Source: Anaerolineales bacterium
Lineage (GTDB): Bacteria; Chloroflexota; Anaerolineae; 4572-78; J111
Assembly (NCBI GenBank): GCA_020634935.1
Contig: JACKAT010000027.1
Location: 1-64,000, forward strand
Length of the DNA stretch: 64,000 nucleotides
Direction of reading: 5' to 3'
The notes beneath the pieces are model-generated. The model did no database searches. It was not told the origin of the DNA and was given only the letters and a program-made list of their open reading frames with translations. Shown piece by piece: positions 59,232 through 64,000 of the stretch (position 1 is its first letter; the number at the start of each line of letters is the position of its first letter). Position numbers and translations under genes: made by a program.

Positions 59232-61169
59232 TTACGCCATCAGGGTCTCAAATTGAGGCCGATCGATCGTTTCAAATTCCAGCAACGCATGAGCCAGTTC
59301 CTCCAGCTTGCGCTGTTTATTGATCAGAATCTCTTTAGCGCGTTGATAAGCGTGGTCCAATATTTGGCGTATCTCTTGATCGATAGCCTGGGCCACGGCT
59401 TCGCTGTAGTCACGCATCTCGCTCAACGTGCCGAGATAGGGATTGCCTTGTTCTTCACCAAAGCAGCGTAAGCCTAAGCCTTGACTGCTGAACCCGTAGC
59501 GAGTCACCATTGCTCGAGCCAGTTTGGTTGCTCGCTCCAAATCATTGGCCGCCCCGGTAGTGATCCGCTTGAAAATAATTTCTTCGGCGGCGCGCCCCCC
59601 GAACAGGCCGGCAATTTGATCTTCGAACGCCTCGCGGCTAAGCAAGTAGCGATCATTCTCCGGTAAAGGCATGGTGTACCCCAACGCCATCCCCCGCGAA
59701 ACAATACTCACTTTATGAACCGGATCGCTGTGTTCCATATTGTGCATTACCAAGGCGTGTCCGGCTTCATGGAAAGCGATGACCTTACGCTCGTAGGCGC
59801 TCAATATCTTGCCCAGGCGTTCCGGACCGGCCACAATGCGTTCCATCGAGTCCTGGAACTCCTGCTGCCCAATCGCGTTCAAGTTACGGCGGGCGGCCAA
59901 GATAGCTGCTTCGTTGACCAGATTTTCTAAATCGGCCCCGACAAACCCCGGCGTCAGCCGAGCCAAGTCAGACAGCACAATATCTCGCGCCAAAGGTTTA
60001 CCTCGCGTATGAACCCGCAGAATAGCTTCGCGGCCTTGCACATCAGGGCGATCCAAAATCACTTTACGATCGAAACGGCCGGGACGCAGCAAAGCGGCAT
60101 CCAGAATATCGGGGCGGTTGGTCGAAGCCAACACAATAACTGTAGTAAATGAAGAAAAGCCGTCCATTTCCACCAAAATCTGGTTGAGCGTTTGCTCGCG
60201 CTCATCATTGCCAGACCCCATACTGGCCCCGCGTTGGCGGCCGACAGCGTCGATCTCATCGACAAAAACCACGCAGGGTGCGTGCTCTCTGGCCCGCTTG
60301 AATAAATCACGCACCCGCGCCGCACCGACCCCCACATACATTTCAACAAATTCCGAACCGGAGATGCTAAAGAACGGCACCCCGGCTTCACCGGCCACGG
60401 CTCTGGCCAACAAGGTTTTTCCGGTTCCCGGCGGGCCGGACATCAGCACCCCTTTGGGGATACGCGCTCCCAACCGAGCAAATTTAGCCGGTTCCTTTAA
60501 GAACTCGACCACTTCCTGTAACTCTTGCTTGGCTTGGTCGGCCCCGGCTACATCGATAAATCTAACCTGAGGTTTGACCAAATAGTTTTCATCATCTTTT
60601 TTGCCGTTCGCGGAAATTAAACGCGCGTTGCTCTGCCCCATATTACCGGGCATCCGACCGATCCCCCCATTGTTAGACCGGCGGTTACGCGCCGTGAAAA
60701 AGGCAATCATCCCCACTAGTGATACCAGCAAAATCAAGCCCCATAAGCTGGGAGAATAACTATTCGCCTCGGTCCCCTCCACAATAATCGGTAGATCGGC
60801 CAATAATTGGTCGGGGGTGCCCAGTAATTTCAGGGTCTCAATCGTACTAATGTTCGACTCCTTGTGGGCGCTAACACTGCTGCCATCTGCTTTGATGGCA
60901 GTGATAAGGTTATCTTGAACAATGAGATTTTTCACTTGGTCCGCTTTTACCAAGTTGACAATCTCCGGCAGCGAGACTAGTTTAGGTTTAGTGGTCGAAC
61001 TACGACTGCTTTGCACCGTTTCACTGATAGGTGTTCCCGAACCGGAACTGTAACCGGAAAAAAGGTAGCTTCCAACAGCGACGCCGGCGACAATTAAGCT
61101 AATAATCAACCATTTGGGATGAAACGGTAGTCGATCTTTCCATTGTTTAGGCCAGTCACCTGGGGGCAT
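59232..61169 (-). CDS. ftsH: ATP-dependent zinc metalloprotease FtsH
   Basis: The 645-residue protein from ATG 61169 (GGAGG nine bases upstream) has two membrane helices (KWLIISLIVAGVAVGSYLF and WGLILLVSLVGMIAFFT) around a periplasmic loop. An AAA domain follows with Walker A SGPPGTGKTLLARA, pore loop SEFVEMYVGVGA, Walker B CVVFVDEIDAVGRQRG and the arginine finger in RPGRFDRK. The protease domain has the zinc motif AFHEAGHALV. It degrades damaged membrane and regulatory proteins. TATAAT lies just upstream on the minus strand (61194-61199). Confidence 0.97.
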   Translation of the reverse strand: MPPGDWPKQWKDRLPFHPKWLIISLIVAGVAVGSYLFSGYSSGSGTPISETVQSSRSSTTKPKLVSLPEIVNLVKADQVKNLIVQDNLITAIKADGSSVSAHKESNISTIETLKLLGTPDQLLADLPIIVEGTEANSYSPSLWGLILLVSLVGMIAFFTARNRRSNNGGIGRMPGNMGQSNARLISANGKKDDENYLVKPQVRFIDVAGADQAKQELQEVVEFLKEPAKFARLGARIPKGVLMSGPPGTGKTLLARAVAGEAGVPFFSISGSEFVEMYVGVGAARVRDLFKRAREHAPCVVFVDEIDAVGRQRGASMGSGNDEREQTLNQILVEMDGFSSFTTVIVLASTNRPDILDAALLRPGRFDRKVILDRPDVQGREAILRVHTRGKPLARDIVLSDLARLTPGFVGADLENLVNEAAILAARRNLNAIGQQEFQDSMERIVAGPERLGKILSAYERKVIAFHEAGHALVMHNMEHSDPVHKVSIVSRGMALGYTMPLPENDRYLLSREAFEDQIAGLFGGRAAEEIIFKRITTGAANDLERATKLARAMVTRYGFSSQGLGLRCFGEEQGNPYLGTLSEMRDYSEAVAQAIDQEIRQILDHAYQRAKEILINKQRKLEELAHALLEFETIDRPQFETLMA

Positions 61170-61427
61170 AAGCAAAAACCTCCATCTAAGCAAATTATAT
61201 CCTATACAAATACGGCTTATCCGTAAAAAGAAAGTGACCGGCTCTCAAATTTCAATAATCAAAGCGTTTTCATAAATATCTGCCTTGATATTGAACGAAA
61301 GTGCCAGCCACCGGGGCGATCGATATTGAGTTTGAACTTTTATTTAAAGGTCGGAAACGTTAAGCCACTATTAAAAAATCGGTCTAATCCAGAATACAAC
61401 AAAACTCCTATTTATCAATAGAGACAA

Positions 61428-61509
61428 AAGTCACCAGTTGGTACAACCAAAAGTACCTTATTATTTTTCCCGAAAGTCACTTTTCTCATGGTCCATAAGT
61501 CACCAGTTG
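61428..61509. repeat. Direct repeat AAGTCACCAGTTG
   Basis: Two 13-bp copies (61428-61440 and 61497-61509) lie 69 bases apart with related GTGACTTTC/AAAGTCACTTTT sequence around them, in the divergent ftsH-uvrD gap. Possibly a decayed palindromic repeat. No gene is supported between 61170 and 61682. Confidence 0.45.
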
Positions 61510-61614
61510 ATGTGACTTTCAGGCAAACCAAAAAGGTTACTAATATTATAGCCAGTAACCTGAGTTTTGTGAATTGATGCACACGCTTTTAAATAACATG
61601 GCTTTGATTGAGCC

Positions 61615-61644
61615 TTGCTTCGGTTGCCCTGCCCGTGGTACAAT
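61615..61644 (+). promoter_or_regulatory. Promoter of the UvrD/PcrA gene
   Basis: TTGCTT, an 18-base spacer and TACAAT (61639-61644) lie 39 bases before the start codon. No GAAC-N4-GTTC site is present, unlike recN. Confidence 0.5.
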
Positions 61645-61682
61645 CCCGTTGTATTGAAGAGCAATTGAAGTGGAGCATCATC

Positions 61683-63950
61683 ATGGATTTTCTTGAGGGA
61701 CTAAATCCGGCCCAAAAAGAAGCCGTCACCACCATTGAAGGGCCGGTCTTAGCCCTGGCCGGTCCCGGTTCCGGCAAAACGAGAGCCTTAACCCATCGCA
61801 TTGGCTACCTGGTGCGCGATTGGGGCATCGCCCCATGGAACATTCTGGCCGTGACGTTCACCAACAAAGCCGCCCGCGAGATGAAAAACCGGCTGGAAGG
61901 GCTGCTGACCAAGCCCCAGGTCGATGCCTTGAGCGTCGGCACCTTTCATTCTTTATGCGCCCGCTGGCTCCGGCAGGATATCGAAGCCCTGGGTAATTAT
62001 GATCGCAATTACGTCATTTACGACACCAGCGATCAACAATCGGTGGTTAAACGGGCGCTGCGCGATTTAGACATCGATGAAAAGGCCTGGAAACCTAACC
62101 CCATCCACTACGCTATCTCCAAAGCCAAAAACGAGATGCTCGGCCCCGACCGATTTCCCACCCGTACTTACCAAGATGAGATCATCCAGCGCGTTTACAG
62201 CCGTTATCAAGCTATTCTGGTCCAAAATAACGCGCTCGACTTTGATGATCTATTATTGTTGACCCACCGCCTTTTTAACAATCACCCAGCGGTCCTACAA
62301 AAATACCAGCAGCGATTCCTGCACGTAATGGTCGATGAATTTCAAGACACCAATATGGTTCAGTACGAACTCTCCAAAATGCTGGCCGGCGGCTCGCACA
62401 ACATCTTTGTGGTGGGTGATCTCGACCAGGGCGTTTACTCCTGGCGCGGCGCCGACTATCGCAACGTGCTGCGCTTCCGAGACGATTATCCCGACCTCAA
62501 ACTCATTCAACTCTCCCAAAATTACCGCTCGACCGAAACCATCCTCGACGCCGCCAAACAGGTCATTCGCAAAAACAAAGAACGCATCGATAACGATCTG
62601 TTCACTAAACGGGGAACAGGCCCCAAAATCCGAGTCATCGAGGCTTACAACGACCGTGAAGAAGCCATCTACGTGGTCAACGAAATCCAGCGCCTGGAAC
62701 GCGACGGCATTTCTCCCGGTGAGATCGCCGTCATGTATCGCACCAACGCCCAGAGCCGCGCCTTGGAGGAAGCCTTTATCGCCCACAATATGCCTTATGT
62801 CCTGGTCCGCGGCACCCGCTTCTATGATCGCAAGGAAATCAAAGATGCGCTGGCCTACCTTAGATTACTCCACAATCCTGAGGACAGCGTGAGTTTAGAA
62901 CGCATCATCAACGTCCCACCGCGCGGCATCGGCAACAAAACCATCGCCGATTTAGATCGCTGGGCGTTTGAGTTAGGCGCCACGCCCTGGCAAGCCATCC
63001 GGCGGCTGGTGGTCGAGGCCGACGCCGAGCAAGAGGACAATGAGGCGACCGATATCGCTTATCCCCCGGCCGCCGTCCCGTCGCCCTTCAAAGGCCGGGC
63101 GCAGAATGCCCTGGTCCAATTCGGGCAAATGATGACGATGCTGTTGGCCGCCAAACGCAAACTCCCCCTACCCGACCTGTACGACCTGATGATTGCTCGA
63201 ACCGGTTACAAAGCCTTCATTAAAGATAATACAATGGAAGGCGAAGAGCGCTGGGAAAACTTACAGGAATTAAAGCAAGTAACTCACGACTTTGCCACCA
63301 TCGAGGGCGATGAAGCCCTGGCCCTCTTTCTCGAAAATGTGGCCCTGGTTTCCGATGTCGATGCCTTGGGCGAAGAAGGCTCGGCCCCGGCCCTGCTCAC
63401 CCTCCATACCGCCAAAGGGTTGGAATTTCCGGTGGTCTTTATGGTCGGCATGGAAGAAAACATCTTCCCCCACAGCCGCAGCCTGCAAGACCCCGAGCAA
63501 ATGGAAGAGGAGCGCCGGCTGGCTTACGTCGGCATCACCCGCGCTAAAGATCGCCTCTACCTAACCCGCGCGTTTCGCCGCACCACCTACGGCTTCGAGG
63601 AACCGACCGCCCCCTCACGCTTTTTGAATGACATCCCGCCTGAGCTGGTCGATCAAAACGGCCAGCGCTCGAGTCGCGGCTACCCCACCGGCGGCGGTCG
63701 CTTCACCGGCCGGCGTGAAGCGCAACGGGTCAGTAGCCGTTGGGATCGACCGGCGGCCCCGTCCGTCCCATCAGCCGGCAAAGCTCCTGGCTTCAAACCC
63801 GGCGACCGCGTCTACCACGGCAAATTCGGCGAAGGCACTGTTATCGCCGTCGAACTCACCGGCAGCGACGAATACGTCCAGGTGGCCTTCCCCAACCAGG
63901 GCATCAAAAAACTGGCCACCAGCATCGCCAAATTAGAGAAGCTGTCATAA
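61683..63950 (+). CDS. UvrD/PcrA-type superfamily 1 DNA helicase
   Basis: The 755-residue protein from ATG 61683 (GGAG upstream; a longer frame to 61608 includes the promoter) has all SF1A motifs. These include the Q motif LNPAQKEAV, motif I LALAGPGSGKT, motif Ia AVTFTNKAAREM, motif II VDEFQDTN, motif III GDLDQGVYSWRGADY, motif IV NYRSTETIL, motif V LTLHTAKGLEFPVVF and motif VI RRLAYVGITRAKDRLYL. The C-terminus ends in the PcrA-like Tudor element (GDRVYHGKFGEGTVIAVE). It acts in nucleotide-excision and mismatch repair and in clearing protein from DNA. The gene is complete. Confidence 0.96.
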   Translation: MDFLEGLNPAQKEAVTTIEGPVLALAGPGSGKTRALTHRIGYLVRDWGIAPWNILAVTFTNKAAREMKNRLEGLLTKPQVDALSVGTFHSLCARWLRQDIEALGNYDRNYVIYDTSDQQSVVKRALRDLDIDEKAWKPNPIHYAISKAKNEMLGPDRFPTRTYQDEIIQRVYSRYQAILVQNNALDFDDLLLLTHRLFNNHPAVLQKYQQRFLHVMVDEFQDTNMVQYELSKMLAGGSHNIFVVGDLDQGVYSWRGADYRNVLRFRDDYPDLKLIQLSQNYRSTETILDAAKQVIRKNKERIDNDLFTKRGTGPKIRVIEAYNDREEAIYVVNEIQRLERDGISPGEIAVMYRTNAQSRALEEAFIAHNMPYVLVRGTRFYDRKEIKDALAYLRLLHNPEDSVSLERIINVPPRGIGNKTIADLDRWAFELGATPWQAIRRLVVEADAEQEDNEATDIAYPPAAVPSPFKGRAQNALVQFGQMMTMLLAAKRKLPLPDLYDLMIARTGYKAFIKDNTMEGEERWENLQELKQVTHDFATIEGDEALALFLENVALVSDVDALGEEGSAPALLTLHTAKGLEFPVVFMVGMEENIFPHSRSLQDPEQMEEERRLAYVGITRAKDRLYLTRAFRRTTYGFEEPTAPSRFLNDIPPELVDQNGQRSSRGYPTGGGRFTGRREAQRVSSRWDRPAAPSVPSAGKAPGFKPGDRVYHGKFGEGTVIAVELTGSDEYVQVAFPNQGIKKLATSIAKLEKLS

Positions 63951-64000
63951 TCCGCCGGCCGTAATGCGTCTTTCGATACGGCTTCGCCTATTCAGGCCGC

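Noticed and set aside
1..64000. tRNA, rRNA and common riboswitches
   Set aside because: Reading the intergenic stretches by eye revealed no cloverleaf, rRNA segment or known riboswitch core; a covariance-model scan would be decisive.

Overview
The window most resembles a Chloroflexota (Anaerolineae/Ardenticatenia-type) chromosome. This is inferred from protein style, not from a phylogenetic marker. The indicators are surface proteins with TPTPTP linkers and a C-terminal YLPV-type tail, a CSLREA/beta-helix lipoprotein, several Hanks-type Ser/Thr kinases, a DHH-CBS-CBS-CCA fusion, DUF4013 and DUF4126 membrane proteins, and many short palindromic or MITE-like repeats. No rRNA, tRNA, CRISPR array, intact insertion sequence or prophage was seen.

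Layout. 0-4 kb: an NHL propeller gene and hypCDE ([NiFe]-hydrogenase maturation), interspersed with palindromic repeats. 4-11 kb: an accessory stretch with an 11-unit 41-bp tandem array, a membrane TPR protein, a Cys-rich small protein and a subtilase with five ~64-residue C-terminal repeats. 11-24 kb: the DHH/CBS/CCA enzyme, two Ser/Thr kinases (one next to a CSLREA lipoprotein, one with an FHA domain), hpt and a DnaJ-VWA fusion. 24-27 kb: a TIGR03960-type radical SAM gene divergent from a Sco1 lipoprotein.

27.2-36.4 kb: the most unusual region. A three-gene module occurs twice in tandem. Each copy has a ~110-residue protein of unknown family on the + strand, then on the - strand a large protein ending in a complete LexA/UmuD-type self-cleaving S24 domain (Ala-Gly site, Ser, Lys), then a membrane SPFH (band 7) protein of exactly 544 residues. 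Both small genes have sigma70-like promoters with a GAAC-N4-GTTC-type site just downstream of the -10. The same kind of site lies at the recN promoter at 46.6 kb, which suggests a DNA-damage (SOS) link. Both SPFH genes carry a GTAC-N4-GTAC site upstream. I do not recognise this arrangement as a described system.

36-46 kb: a zinc-ribbon metallopeptidase, a SulP-STAS-rhodanese transporter overlapping glpX, dtd, alpha-glucan phosphorylase, DinB-like, DUF4126 and DUF4013 proteins. 46-52 kb: recN with a long structured leader, a PLD-like gene fragment, a GT87-type glycosyltransferase and a pentapeptide-repeat protein. 52-57.5 kb: an ECF sigma/anti-sigma/bactofilin-like operon, two small toxin-antitoxin-type pairs (DUF433-DUF5615 and DUF4258-DUF2283) and miaB. 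57-64 kb: a methyltransferase/BI-1 operon, ftsH and a UvrD/PcrA helicase.

All family names come from recognising motifs by eye. No database search was run.
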